From Roseiarcus sp963794155 (GTDB lineage Bacteria; Pseudomonadota; Alphaproteobacteria; Rhizobiales; Beijerinckiaceae): a stretch of 64,000 nt of DNA. The stretch spans positions 244,162 to 308,161 of the forward strand of contig CAWCCX010000010.1 in assembly GCA_963794155.1 (NCBI GenBank). The letters run 5' to 3'. Each line of letters starts with the position of its first letter. Position 1 is the stretch's first letter. The notes beneath the pieces are model-generated. The model ran no database searches. It was not told the DNA's origin and saw only the letters and a list, made by a program, of their open reading frames with translations. A program made the translations under genes and the position numbers. Positions 36,470-44,770 of this stretch are shown here, piece by piece.

Positions 36470-36471
36470 TG
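36449..36471 (-). terminator. Hairpin after the importer-2 binding-protein gene
   Basis: GACGCCGC pairs with GCGGCGTC around a short loop, 24-46 bp past the stop at 36495. It lacks a long T-run. It overlaps the nominal 5' end of the CPBP gene. Confidence 0.55.
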
Positions 36472-36494
36472 ATGATCCACTCGGGCGGGATCGT

Positions 36495-37601
36495 CTATTT
36501 TACGCCCCAGATCTTCTTGTATTCGTCGCGATATCCGTTGTCGGGATCAAAGACGTTCTTCGGACCGCCGTCATAAGCGATGTTCGCCGCCGTCACGAGA
36601 TGGACGCCCGGGACAAAACCCGACCATTTCTCGTGCGCAAAGGCGCGATTGAGCTCGTCGGCGAGCTGCCATCCCTGCATGTTGAGCGGCTCGGGAACCG
36701 TCGCCGCCTGGAAATCCTTCTTGCGAATGCGCTGATAGGCGGATTCGGAACCGTCGCCGGCTGAAATGTTCTGCGGGTCGCCGTCCCCCTTCAACCCGGC
36801 GACGGATAGCGACGGACCCATGGAATCATAATAGAGATCGTTGATCGCCAGCGAATGCGTCCACTTCGCTCCGAATTGCTGGAGCAGCGTCGTCGTGAGC
36901 TGCGGTACGCGATTGGCGGTGTCGGAGAGCGGCGTGTCCTCGAAGGCGAGGACCTTGCAACCCGCGCATTTCTTGATCTGGGCTTCCATCGCCCGTCCCT
37001 TGGCGATCGCGATCGCGTAAGCAGAATCGGCGAAGACGACGACGCCGGCGGTCCCGTTCGAGTCGGCGATCGCCTTCATCGCCGCGACCTTGGCGACTTC
37101 CATGGCGTCGGTGGTCACATTGGCGAAAACCGGAGCGCCGTCCATCGGGCCGGGTTTCGGCCCGGCGTGCCAGCCGACGATGGTGATCCCCTGCTTCGCC
37201 GCATCCTCGAGGCCGGCCTTCTGCTGCACGGCGTCGCTGCCGCCAACGACGATCGCGTCGGGCTTCAAGGCGACGGCCTGGCTGAGCGCGGCCGCCTGGC
37301 CCGAGACTGTGCCCTGGCCGTCGATTTCACGATAGTTCCAGCCGATCACGTCGGAAGCTTCCTTGAGACCGTGGGCGACGCCGAGGATGCCGCCGTTGCG
37401 CATGTCGCCGGCGACATAGACGACCGTCTTCTTGCCGGCCGCCTTGGGTCCGGCGGTCGGGCCATCCCACTTGTCGGCGCGACTGGTGGCCTTCTCGACC
37501 ACGGCTTTGGCTTCGTCGACGAGCGCATCGGCGCGCGCCGAACTCAAGACCGAGCCGAGAGCAAACATGCTCGCAGCCGCCAGAAATACGCCTTTCCGCA
37601 T
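36495..37601 (-). CDS. Periplasmic sugar-binding protein of importer 2
   Basis: 368 residues with a signal peptide (MRKGVFLAAASMFALGSVLSSARA). A RbsB-like domain follows: KTVVYVAGDMRNGGILGVAH, ALKPDAIVVGGSDAVQQKAG, ITIVGWHAGPKPG and VVVFADSAYAIAIAKGRAME. A CAGC motif (KKCAGCKVLAFEDTP) is unusual for ordinary sugar-binding proteins but occurs in a CUT2 subgroup. It is the last gene of the ATPase-permease-binding-protein operon. The ligand is unknown. Confidence 0.9.
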   Translation of the reverse strand: MRKGVFLAAASMFALGSVLSSARADALVDEAKAVVEKATSRADKWDGPTAGPKAAGKKTVVYVAGDMRNGGILGVAHGLKEASDVIGWNYREIDGQGTVSGQAAALSQAVALKPDAIVVGGSDAVQQKAGLEDAAKQGITIVGWHAGPKPGPMDGAPVFANVTTDAMEVAKVAAMKAIADSNGTAGVVVFADSAYAIAIAKGRAMEAQIKKCAGCKVLAFEDTPLSDTANRVPQLTTTLLQQFGAKWTHSLAINDLYYDSMGPSLSVAGLKGDGDPQNISAGDGSESAYQRIRKKDFQAATVPEPLNMQGWQLADELNRAFAHEKWSGFVPGVHLVTAANIAYDGGPKNVFDPDNGYRDEYKKIWGVK

Positions 37602-37631
37602 GGACCTTCCTCCAGTGTTGCGACGGCCGCT

Positions 37632-38684
37632 CTACGCGACGGTCTTCTTGACGAACTGACGCTCGACCGCGCTGCGGTGCCGCTGCGCATAGCCGGCAAT
37701 GCCGATGGAAACGAGCAGGGTGAGGCTGTTGAACATCGGCTCGACCCAGAACGAACCTCCGAACTGCTGGATGCCGGCTATCCCCACCGCGAGAATGGCG
37801 ACTCCCACCAGCGTGCCCCAAACGTTCACCCGGCCGGGCTTGATGGTGGTCGAGCCCAGGAAGGCCCCCACCAGCGCGGGCAATAGGTATTCGAGGCCGA
37901 CGCTCGCCTGACCGATTCTCAGTTTCGACGCCAAGAGAACGCCGGCGACCGCGGTCAGGAGACCCGAGAAAACAAATGCGGCGACGATGAATCGCCGGAC
38001 CGGGATCCCGTTGAGGGCCGCAGCTTTCGGATTCGCTCCGATGGCGTACAAATACCGGCCGACCGGCAAGTGCTCGAGAACGAACCATAAGATGAAAGCG
38101 AGGCCGAGAACATAGATGCCGGTGATCGGCAATCCGAAGACCATCGTGCCGTTCAGCGCCAGAAATCCATCCGGCAAGTTGCCCAGGACCTGCCGCCCGC
38201 CGGTATGCCAGAGGGCGATGGCGTAGAGCGCGGTGCCGGTGCCGAGCGTTGCGATGAAGGAATCGATCTGGGCGATCTCGACCAGAACCCCATTGATCAG
38301 ACCCACAAGGGCGCCGAGACAAAGGACGATCATGACCGCAATCGGCCAGGGGACGCCAAACGACGTCTGAAGGCTGATGGCGAGAATATGCCACAGCACG
38401 ATTCCGTACCCGACCGTCAGGTCGATCTTGCCGGTGACCATCGGGATCATAGCGGCGAGTGAGAGAAGCGCGATGATCGCCTTGTCGGCGACAATCGAGC
38501 GGAGATTGAGCATGGTCGGAAAGGTGTCGGGCAGAACGAGGGAAAAAAGCGCGATCAGGAGGATCGTGAGAATGGGCAGCCCATAGACCGGCAGGATGCG
38601 AACGAAGCGCGTCCGGATTGAAGCGTTCTTGAGTTCTGCGCGCGTGGGCTCCAGGGCGTCGGAGCGGATCGAGTTGGTGGCCAT
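37632..38684 (-). CDS. CUT2 sugar ABC transporter permease (importer 2)
   Basis: 350 residues of RbsC-type polytopic protein. Landmarks: IMNLRSIVADKAIIALLSLA-like region, MVTGKIDLTVGYGIVLWHIL, LVGLINGVLVEIAQIDSFIAT, and the coupling loop NPKAAALNGIPVRRF. A single permease gene implies a homodimeric channel, unlike importer 1. It lies 18 bp after the ATPase gene and 30 bp before the binding-protein gene, so one transcript is likely. Confidence 0.9.
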   Translation of the reverse strand: MATNSIRSDALEPTRAELKNASIRTRFVRILPVYGLPILTILLIALFSLVLPDTFPTMLNLRSIVADKAIIALLSLAAMIPMVTGKIDLTVGYGIVLWHILAISLQTSFGVPWPIAVMIVLCLGALVGLINGVLVEIAQIDSFIATLGTGTALYAIALWHTGGRQVLGNLPDGFLALNGTMVFGLPITGIYVLGLAFILWFVLEHLPVGRYLYAIGANPKAAALNGIPVRRFIVAAFVFSGLLTAVAGVLLASKLRIGQASVGLEYLLPALVGAFLGSTTIKPGRVNVWGTLVGVAILAVGIAGIQQFGGSFWVEPMFNSLTLLVSIGIAGYAQRHRSAVERQFVKKTVA

Positions 38685-38702
38685 TTGCTCCTTCCCCTCC
38701 CC

Positions 38703-40214
38703 TCAGGCCGCTTCCGACGCTGACGCTGCGGCGATCACGGACTCGATCGTAAGCTCGGCGCCGGCCAGTTCGGCGATGATCCTGCCGCGGTTGAAGACAA
38801 GCGCGCGATGGCAGAGATGGGCGATCTCCTCGAAGTCGGTCGAGACCACCACGACCGCGAGCCCTTCGCCGAGCGCCTGTTCGATCAGCCGATAGATATC
38901 AGCCTTCGCCCCGACATCCACCCCCGCCGTCGGGTCCTCGGCGACCAAGACGCTGCGCGCGCTGGTCAGCCAGCGTCCGACCACGACCTTCTGCTGATTG
39001 CCTCCGGATAGGCTTTCGATCGGCAGGTGCGGGTCGTTGGGCCGAAGTCCAACCGATGCCCCGAGCGTGATCGCCTCGCGTGCTTCCGCGCCCGGCGACA
39101 GGCGGGAGAAGAGCCCTCGTCCGGAGGCGGCGGGGTTGAGAAAGGCGTTCTCGCGCACGCTCAAGGATGAAGCGACCGACTCCTCCGCGCGATCGCGGGC
39201 GACAAGGCCAACGCCAGCCTGCACCGCCGCGCGAGGAGAGTTGAGTTCTGGCTGCTTTCCGTCGATGAGAATCGACCCGCGATGAGCGCTGGCGCCGAAC
39301 AGCGCGCGGCCGATTTCCTCCTGCCCCGCGCCGCGCAAGCCGACGAGGCCCAAAATTTCCCCCTGTCGAACATCGAAATCGACCGGCCCCGCGCCGGGAG
39401 TCACGAGATCGCGCACCGCCACCCGCATCGGACCCGCGGCGTTCTCCGTCTTGTGGAACAGTTCGAAGGTCGAGCGGCCGACGATGAGACCGATGAGCTC
39501 GTCGGCGTTTGTCTTGCCGATCGGCTTCTCGCCGACGACGCTGCCGTCGCGCATCACGATCACTCGATCGGCGATGCGGAAGATCTCGTCGAGCCGGTGC
39601 GAGACGTAGATCATGCCGACGCCGCGCGCTCTTAAAGATCGGATCGCGTCGAACAGGCGCTCGACCTCGTCCGCCGGAAGGCTCGCGGTCGGCTCGTCCA
39701 GAACCAGGAAATCGCAGTCGACGACGAGCGCCCGGGCGATCGCGACCAGCGATTTCTCGGTACGGCTCAAGCTGCGCACCCGGCGGCCGGGATCGATTTG
39801 GCCGCCGACCTGGGCCAGCGCTTCCCCCGCCCTCGTCTCGGCGCGGCGCCAATCGATGACGCCGAATGCGCCCCATCCGGCGCGCCGCGGAAACCCTTGC
39901 GCGAGCGCCATATTTTCGGCGACCGTCATCCATTCGATGAGACCGAGATCCTGATGCACGAACGCGACCCGCTGTCGCTTGCCCTGAGCGTCGGCGCGAT
40001 GACGATAGGGCTTGCCGTCGATCGAAACGGCTCCGCCGTCGGCTGGATGAATGCCGCCCAGGATTTTTATCAGGGTCGATTTCCCGGCGCCGTTTTCGCC
40101 CAGGAGCGCGACCACTTCGCCCCGCCCGACGCCAAAGCTCACGCCCCGAAGCGCCTGAGTGCCGCCGAACGCCTTGACGATGTTCTCGAACTGGAGGACT
40201 CCGGCCTCCTCCAT
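38703..40214 (-). CDS. CUT2 sugar ABC transporter ATPase (importer 2)
   Basis: 503 residues from ATG 40214, with GGAGG 8 bases upstream. It has two ATPase domains. The first contains GENGAGKSTLIKILGG, LSRTEKSLVAIARALV and LVLDEPTASL. The second contains LSGGNQQKVVVGRWL and AEDPTAGVDVGAK. It is the first gene of the importer-2 operon. The promoter region upstream carries a perfect 16-bp palindrome. Confidence 0.92.
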   Translation of the reverse strand: MEEAGVLQFENIVKAFGGTQALRGVSFGVGRGEVVALLGENGAGKSTLIKILGGIHPADGGAVSIDGKPYRHRADAQGKRQRVAFVHQDLGLIEWMTVAENMALAQGFPRRAGWGAFGVIDWRRAETRAGEALAQVGGQIDPGRRVRSLSRTEKSLVAIARALVVDCDFLVLDEPTASLPADEVERLFDAIRSLRARGVGMIYVSHRLDEIFRIADRVIVMRDGSVVGEKPIGKTNADELIGLIVGRSTFELFHKTENAAGPMRVAVRDLVTPGAGPVDFDVRQGEILGLVGLRGAGQEEIGRALFGASAHRGSILIDGKQPELNSPRAAVQAGVGLVARDRAEESVASSLSVRENAFLNPAASGRGLFSRLSPGAEAREAITLGASVGLRPNDPHLPIESLSGGNQQKVVVGRWLTSARSVLVAEDPTAGVDVGAKADIYRLIEQALGEGLAVVVVSTDFEEIAHLCHRALVFNRGRIIAELAGAELTIESVIAAASASEAA

Positions 40215-40265
40215 GCGCAATTCCTCCCAGTTCGAGCGCGATCTGTTCGATGATGTGCCAATGAG

Positions 40266-40281
40266 TTGTTGTCGACAACAA
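40266..40281. promoter_or_regulatory. Perfect 16-bp palindromic operator upstream of importer 2
   Basis: TTGTTGTCGACAACAA is a perfect inverted repeat centred 59 bp before the ATPase start codon. Its core TTGT-CG-ACAA resembles GntR or LacI family sites. No regulator gene is adjacent to importer 2, so the binding protein must be encoded elsewhere (the GntR at 20310 is a conceivable but unproven candidate). Confidence 0.65.
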
Positions 40282-40763
40282 TTTCGATGTCAATCGATGA
40301 GCGCTGAGCTTCTCCGCGTCAGCTCCGCGGGAACGCCCGCGGCGGCCTATTGACCGAGAACTTCGTCAATCGACGCGAGCGTTAGCCCCTGACAGGCATG
40401 CTCGGTCGCAAGCAAGTCGCTTGCCCAGGAGAACCATTCTCTGCGCCAATAATCGCACCGCGTTGGGGGTCATAGCCGCGCAGACATACACCTCCTCGGG
40501 GAAGACTGATCATGCGCGACTCCGCCCAGATTGCCTTGCGGCGCCGACCGCCGGTCGAAGCATCAAAGGTCAGGCGAATTGAGAATCCGGCGTTCGAAAA
40601 ACTGATCCGACAGTGGCGCCCCGCAGCCGTCGCCCGCATCGGGACCGCGTCCGCGCAAAGCGTTTCACAGTGATGGCGTACTCATGGCGAAAAGGCGGCC
40701 GCTCTACAGCAACATCGAGATTGCGACACCCAAAGGATTGATCGGCAGTTTTGACGAATCCAA
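40282..40763. other. Gap without a convincing gene
   Basis: About 480 bp between the importer-2 operator and the tandem repeats. Open frames here (for example 40382-40639 minus and 40684-40872 plus) have no family match I can recognise. The latter runs through the repeat array, so it is probably not a gene. Confidence 0.4.
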
Positions 40764-40872
40764 TCCCTGCTCCGGCGAAAATAATTCCCTGCTCGGCGAA
40801 AAAAATTCCCTGCTCCGCCGCTTTATTTTCCCTGCTCCTGGGGCGTCTTTTCCCTGCTCCTGGGGCGTCTGA
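40764..40872. repeat. Five tandem 21-22-bp repeats
   Basis: TCCCTGCTC starts at 40764, 40786, 40807, 40829 and 40851, spaced 22, 21, 22 and 22 bases. Copies 1-2 continue with a CGGCGAAAA-like arm. Copies 4-5 are nearly identical to each other (CTGGGGCGTCT arm). The array ends 10 bp past the opgG stop. There is no spacer structure, so it is not CRISPR. Confidence 0.85.
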
Positions 40873-40881
40873 CGCTCCCTC

Positions 40882-42465
40882 TCACGCCCGCCAGGGAAAG
40901 GTCCAGGTCTCGGTCAGCGCCTTGGCGCCGGCGCGCAGGAAGACGCGCAGGTCCGTACTCTGTCCCGGATCGACCGCAACGTCGACGCCGGCGCGGAAGC
41001 CGCGGATATGGGTGTTTGGGATCAGGAACGTGCGCAGGATTCGCCCGACGGACGCGGTGGCGATCGTCTCGACCATCGACGGGTCGCTCATGTAGTAGGA
41101 CAGGTCGCCGCCGGAGAAATCGATCAGGAACCGCGTCGCCCCGGGCGGGGGCGACTCCGGCGCCCCCAATGCGCGCGGCGCGACGTGGAACGTCCCGACC
41201 GTGCGGCCGCCCGGCGTCAGGCTTTGATCCATCGCCATCGCGGTGACGCGATAGCCGTAGGTCAGCGACTTGCCGGCGTCGAGCCCGTCCTTCGGCGACC
41301 AGGAGACGACGATGTTGTCGTTGGTCTCATCGCTGGTCGGCAACTCGAGCAGTTCCACCCTGCCCTCGCCCCAGCCCTCATGCGGCTCGACCCAGTAGCT
41401 CGGCCTCAGCTCGTAGGCGAGATCGAGATCCTCGTAGTCGCTGAAATTGCGGTCGCGCTGCAGAAGCCCGTAGCCGCGTGGGTTGGTGTCGAGGAAGGCC
41501 GACAGACTTGGCGCGGCCGGATTGCTGAGCGGCCGCCAGATCCATTCGCCGGCGCCGGTGTGCATCAGAAGGCCATCGGAATCGTGCAGTTCGCCGCGGA
41601 AATCGTCGTGGAATCGCCGGTCCGCCTTGCCGACGAAATACATCGACGACAATGGCGCCAGCCCGAGCGCGGGCGTCGCCTTGCGCGCGAACAGCGACGC
41701 CTGCGCGTCGATCACGCTTTCCTGGCCTGGGGTGAGGTCGAACCGGAACGCGCCAGTCAGTGATTCGCTGTCGAGCAGCGCATAGATCACAATGTGCTCG
41801 GCCATGGCGTCCGGCGTCTCGATCCAGAATTCGCGAAAGAAAGGAAACTCCTCCTTCAGTCCCGGATGGACGTTGATCGCCAGCGCCCGCGCCGAGAGCC
41901 CGTAACGCTGGCCGCGGCCGAGAAAGCGGAAATAGCTCGCGCCGAGAAACGCGATCACCTCGTCCGAGACGTGGGGCGCGTTGAGCGGGAAGCGCAGCCG
42001 GAAGCCGGCGAACCCGAGATTGATCGGGAGCGTGTTGTCGATTTTGGTGCGGCCATAGTCGAAGAGATTGACGGCGTAGGGTATCGGGGCAGGGATGCCG
42101 TCGCGCAGCACGTTGACGACCACCGGGCGCTTGTAGAGATGCCCGAGATGAAACAGTTCGAGGCGGAAATTGGCCCCTTCCTGACCGAGCAGCGGCTTGT
42201 CGGATTTGAAGCGGATGTCGCGCCAGGCGTCGAAATCGAGGTTGGCGAGGCCGTCGGGAAGGGCGGGAATCGAGGCGTCGAACGGCGCCGCGGCGAGGTC
42301 GCCGGCCCGTTTGACGACGTCGGGGTAGCCGAACGGCGCCGGCGCTCCGGGCGCCGTCTGGGGGGCATTGGTCTGAGCGGCCGCGCCGTCGACGAAGCGC
42401 GCGCCTGAAGCGGCCACGAAGCTGACGAGCAACGCCCGGCGGGACAGATCGCGCACGAGGGTCAT
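40882..42465 (-). CDS. Periplasmic glucan biosynthesis protein, OpgG/OpgD (MdoG) family
   Basis: 527 residues. The N-terminus (LSRRALLVSFVAASGARFV) has a twin-arginine-type leader, more like OpgD than Sec-exported OpgG. The domain from about 45 shows MdoG blocks: FDAWRDIRFKSDKPLLG, FRLELFHLGHLYKRPV, FLGASYFRFLGRGQRYGLSARALAI (in part), EEFPFFREFWIE, and RPSYWVEPHEGWGEGRVELLE. The family shapes osmoregulated periplasmic beta-1,2-glucans, and members have beta-1,2-glucanase activity (GH186). No opgH glycosyltransferase is adjacent. Confidence 0.92.
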   Translation of the reverse strand: MTLVRDLSRRALLVSFVAASGARFVDGAAAQTNAPQTAPGAPAPFGYPDVVKRAGDLAAAPFDASIPALPDGLANLDFDAWRDIRFKSDKPLLGQEGANFRLELFHLGHLYKRPVVVNVLRDGIPAPIPYAVNLFDYGRTKIDNTLPINLGFAGFRLRFPLNAPHVSDEVIAFLGASYFRFLGRGQRYGLSARALAINVHPGLKEEFPFFREFWIETPDAMAEHIVIYALLDSESLTGAFRFDLTPGQESVIDAQASLFARKATPALGLAPLSSMYFVGKADRRFHDDFRGELHDSDGLLMHTGAGEWIWRPLSNPAAPSLSAFLDTNPRGYGLLQRDRNFSDYEDLDLAYELRPSYWVEPHEGWGEGRVELLELPTSDETNDNIVVSWSPKDGLDAGKSLTYGYRVTAMAMDQSLTPGGRTVGTFHVAPRALGAPESPPPGATRFLIDFSGGDLSYYMSDPSMVETIATASVGRILRTFLIPNTHIRGFRAGVDVAVDPGQSTDLRVFLRAGAKALTETWTFPWRA

Positions 42466-42539
42466 TCAGGCCGGACGATGAGGTTTCGCGTTGCGCGGCG
42501 CTTGGACCAGGGCGGACGGCAGGCGTGGGCCAAGCGCCG

Positions 42540-43157
42540 TCACGGCCACGGCGCGAACAGGCCGGCGCCGGCGCCAGGGTTTGTGTGCACGATCGCCTCG
42601 AGCCCCATGCTGAAATTCGAGGTGATTTGATAATTGACCCCGACGCCCAAGGTACCGACCGCCTGCACCGCCCCCGGCCCGGAGAACACGGTGTTGATGG
42701 CGTCGCTGGCGTTGAACGCGCCGCCGCCGAACCGGGTCGGGCGGACGAAATCGACCCCGGTGATGACGTAGGGCGTCACCTGGCCGAAGTTATATCCGAC
42801 GATCGCCGAGCCGCCGGCGAAAGCGCCGCCGGTGAACTGGGAATACCCCGGGCCCGACTGGAAATACGGCATGTAGCCGGTTGAGGCCTGCACGCCCAGC
42901 ATGACGCCATTGTCGAACACGTGCTCGTAGCTCAGGTCGGTCTCTCCGCCGACCCCGCCCTTGACCCCCTTGCCGCCCCAGACCGAGATTCCCGCGCCGA
43001 GCGAAAGTCCGGCCCAAGGATCGGGCGCGGCGTTGGCTGCGCCGGGGCCGAGCGCCGGATAGTTTTGCGGCGCGGTCGGCAGGTCGGCCGCCTCGGCCTT
43101 GAGGCAAGCCGCTGCGCACAGGCCCACGGCGGAAAGAAAAACAACAACGACGCGCAT
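42540..43157 (-). CDS. Outer-membrane beta-barrel protein (Omp25/porin-like family)
   Basis: 205 residues from ATG 43157, with a signal peptide (VVVFLSAVGLCAAACLKAEAA) followed by DLPTAPQNYPALGPG, the mature N-terminus typical of alphaproteobacterial Omp25-like proteins. Alternating glycine-rich strands (WAGLSLGAGISVWGGKGVKG, VGYNFGQVTPYVITGVDFV) and a terminal strand ending in proline after an aromatic pair fit an eight-stranded barrel. The role is structural or adhesive. Confidence 0.8.
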   Translation of the reverse strand: MRVVVVFLSAVGLCAAACLKAEAADLPTAPQNYPALGPGAANAAPDPWAGLSLGAGISVWGGKGVKGGVGGETDLSYEHVFDNGVMLGVQASTGYMPYFQSGPGYSQFTGGAFAGGSAIVGYNFGQVTPYVITGVDFVRPTRFGGGAFNASDAINTVFSGPGAVQAVGTLGVGVNYQITSNFSMGLEAIVHTNPGAGAGLFAPWP

Positions 43158-43351
43158 GACCTCATCTTTTATCACAAGTCGCGACGCGATGCATTGCGGT
43201 TTCGACTGCGGCATATTGATGGCCGCGGCGGCGCGATCGCACCCTGTGGAGATCCCGCGCGTCGCATCGGAAACTGCCGCGCGCCCGCGCTGGACAAGGC
43301 GCGGCGCGAGCGCCTATAAGCCGCAATTCTCGCGTCGCGGCGGCGCGAGGC

Positions 43352-43427
43352 GCCCAGGTAGCTCAGTTGGTAGAGCACGTGACTGAAAATCACGGTGTCG
43401 GTGGTTCGATTCCGCCCCTGGGCACCA
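43352..43427 (+). tRNA. tRNA-Phe (GAA), integration site of the island
   Basis: A 76-nt cloverleaf: acceptor GCCCAGG/CCTGGGC, D-arm GCTCAGTTGGTAGAGC, anticodon stem CGTGA/TCACG with loop CTGAAAA (anticodon GAA), T-arm GTGGTTCGATTCCGC-type, and encoded CCA. All stems pair, so the gene is functional on this (left) side of the island. Confidence 0.97.
43379..43427 (+). repeat. attL: 49-bp tRNA-Phe 3' half
   Basis: Begins GTGACTGAAAATCACGGTGT and ends with the tRNA CCA. It differs from attR only at 43408 (G versus A at 58208), inside the T-loop. This copy is part of the intact tRNA. Confidence 0.93.
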
Positions 43428-43434
43428 TTTAAAA

Positions 43435-43640
43435 TCAAAGACTTAGATATAGAACTTGAGGCAACAAATCAAGGCCATCGGCGGCTCCGGACAACGCTTC
43501 GGACAACATCTCGCGAATTTCATTTTCTTGTGCGAATTGCTTGCCCTCGCCGCCGATGAACCTCGCCACCGTCCCCTTCGCCAGCCTCAGGATCACGTCG
43601 CTGTAGCTCTCGCCGGGCTGTGCGACTAGGGATTTCTCCC
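43435..43640 (-). pseudogene. Antitoxin-like remnant with PGESYSDVI motif
   Basis: The minus strand reads LVAQPGESYSDVILRLAKGT and continues to LPQVLYLSL before a stop at 43435. The motif matches the fragment at 32403-32507. No credible start or N-terminal domain is in frame. It sits immediately inside attL. Confidence 0.35.
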
Positions 43641-43705
43641 TATTTTCCTGTTGACCGCCGTTTTTAAGTGTGTCGATAATGCGGTGCCGACAAGGCGAGG
43701 CGCCA

Positions 43706-44053
43706 ATGAGCAAAATAGATGTCCGAGTCCTCGTTGCTGGTTCTCTGTTCCTTGTCACTTTTGTTTCTTCCGCAGCTGCAGGGCCAGTAACAAAGGCAGA
43801 TTTGTCTGGAAAGACGATCTGCTGGCAAGGTGGGCATGAAGGAAAAGCCACGTACATGCCAGATGGTAGTTATGTAAGCACTATCATTGGACGGGGAAAT
43901 TGGAAAATTACTCCTGAGGGAGTAGAAATAGATGGTCTCCAGGGTAATAGATTGGATGTAATAAATAAGTTACCGGACGGAACATTTTCATTTTATTTTA
44001 GTGGAGGTGGGGGTCCGAGTGGTATTGGAGGCACTGGCAAGTACTGCAAATGA
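43706..44053 (+). CDS. Secreted small protein, island cargo
   Basis: 115 residues from ATG 43706 (AAGGCGAGG upstream). The signal peptide region is VLVAGSLFLVTFVSSAAAG. The mature part has KTICWQGGHEGKATYMPDGS, then YVSTIIGRGNWKITPEGVEI and a Gly-rich C-terminus with GKYC. It looks like a small beta-strand periplasmic protein. GC is lower than in the host chromosome. Unknown function. Confidence 0.65.
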   Translation: MSKIDVRVLVAGSLFLVTFVSSAAAGPVTKADLSGKTICWQGGHEGKATYMPDGSYVSTIIGRGNWKITPEGVEIDGLQGNRLDVINKLPDGTFSFYFSGGGGPSGIGGTGKYCK

Positions 44054-44242
44054 TGCGGCTAGCGCCGGATTGTTTCCTATGATCAAGCCAGTGCGAATCT
44101 TCTCGTCGAGATCAATGCCATATTCCATCGGCATTTCGGCCTCGGAATTCCTACGAGCCCGGCCGATCGGGCGCGCTTTGAGTAGTCGACCTGCAATTTC
44201 CGTTCCCGGAATAGGCGAACGCAGGGCGCCAGTTGAAAACAA

Positions 44243-44272
44243 ACCGGCCGCCGAGTCGCCCCGACGGCCGGT
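44243..44272 (-). terminator. Terminator of the gene at 44294-44671
   Basis: ACCGGCCG (44243-44250) pairs with CGGCCGGT (44265-44272). On the minus strand TTGTTTTC follows the stem. It lies 21 bp beyond the stop of the minus-strand gene. Confidence 0.7.
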
Positions 44273-44293
44273 CCATTGCAGCGCGCGATCGGA

Positions 44294-44671
44294 TCAAGCG
44301 GCGCCGGCGGCCTCCGCGGTTTTGTCCTCGTGGGCGTCGACGCCGCAGGATTTGTTGCCGTCGTGATAGGCTTGGAACATGTCGGCGGCGGCCTCGCTGA
44401 GACGCTCGATGACCCGCGCCAAGCACGAGAGGCTAAGAAGATCGTCGCTCGTGATCGGCACCGCCAGATTGTCGCTCATCCGTTGCCCGATGGACGACCA
44501 GATGCGGACGTCGTTGACCGTCTCTTCCATTTGGAAATAGGCGTGGCGCCAGTCGGGCGCGTCACGCGCGGGCGGCGGCCGTCTGTCGGCGAGCGTCGTG
44601 ACCTCGGCATTGGGGCCGCTGGCGGATTTTGGCGTGGGTCGGGCGTTTGCCCTGGCGGTGGCGTTTGGCAT
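44294..44671 (-). CDS. Hypothetical protein, divergent partner of the Xre regulator
   Basis: 125 residues, with AAGGAG 7 bases before ATG 44671. A Pro/Ala-rich N-terminus is followed by a helical domain (WRHAYFQMEETVNDVRIWSS, LAVPITSDDLLSLSCLARVI, ERLSEAAADMFQAY). No family recognised. Sharing a promoter region with an Xre protein and flanked by paired operator sites, it is the most likely target of that regulator. Confidence 0.6.
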   Translation of the reverse strand: MPNATARANARPTPKSASGPNAEVTTLADRRPPPARDAPDWRHAYFQMEETVNDVRIWSSIGQRMSDNLAVPITSDDLLSLSCLARVIERLSEAAADMFQAYHDGNKSCGVDAHEDKTAEAAGAA

Positions 44672-44709
44672 TGGCCTGCTCCTTGAGCAGCCTTGGAATT
44701 ATCCCAAGG

Positions 44710-44770
44710 TTGTGACATAGTACCAATCAAGGGGCGGTGACGCAATATCGATTTTGGGACTATGTCGCAA
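44710..44770. promoter_or_regulatory. Paired operators between the Xre gene and its divergent neighbour
   Basis: TTGTGACATAGT (44710-44721) and ACTATGTCGCAA (44759-44770) form a 12-base inverted repeat with one mismatch, 37 bases apart. A further TGACGCAATAT direct-repeat half lies at about 44738. Two separated sites flanking a promoter suggest cooperative repression or looping by the Xre protein. Confidence 0.6.

Noticed and set aside
36855..37886. Plus-strand ORF opposite the importer-2 binding protein and permease
   Set aside because: Antisense to two well-supported transporter genes, with shadow-type composition.
40764..40872. CRISPR-like array
   Set aside because: Units are directly abutting 21-22-bp tandem repeats without variable spacers, and no cas genes are present.
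43172..43438. Minus-strand ORF overlapping tRNA-Phe
   Set aside because: It runs through the tRNA and has no independent support.
43988..44242. 84-residue minus-strand ORF inside the island
   Set aside because: It overlaps the end of the secreted-protein gene, lacks a ribosome site and has no recognisable family.
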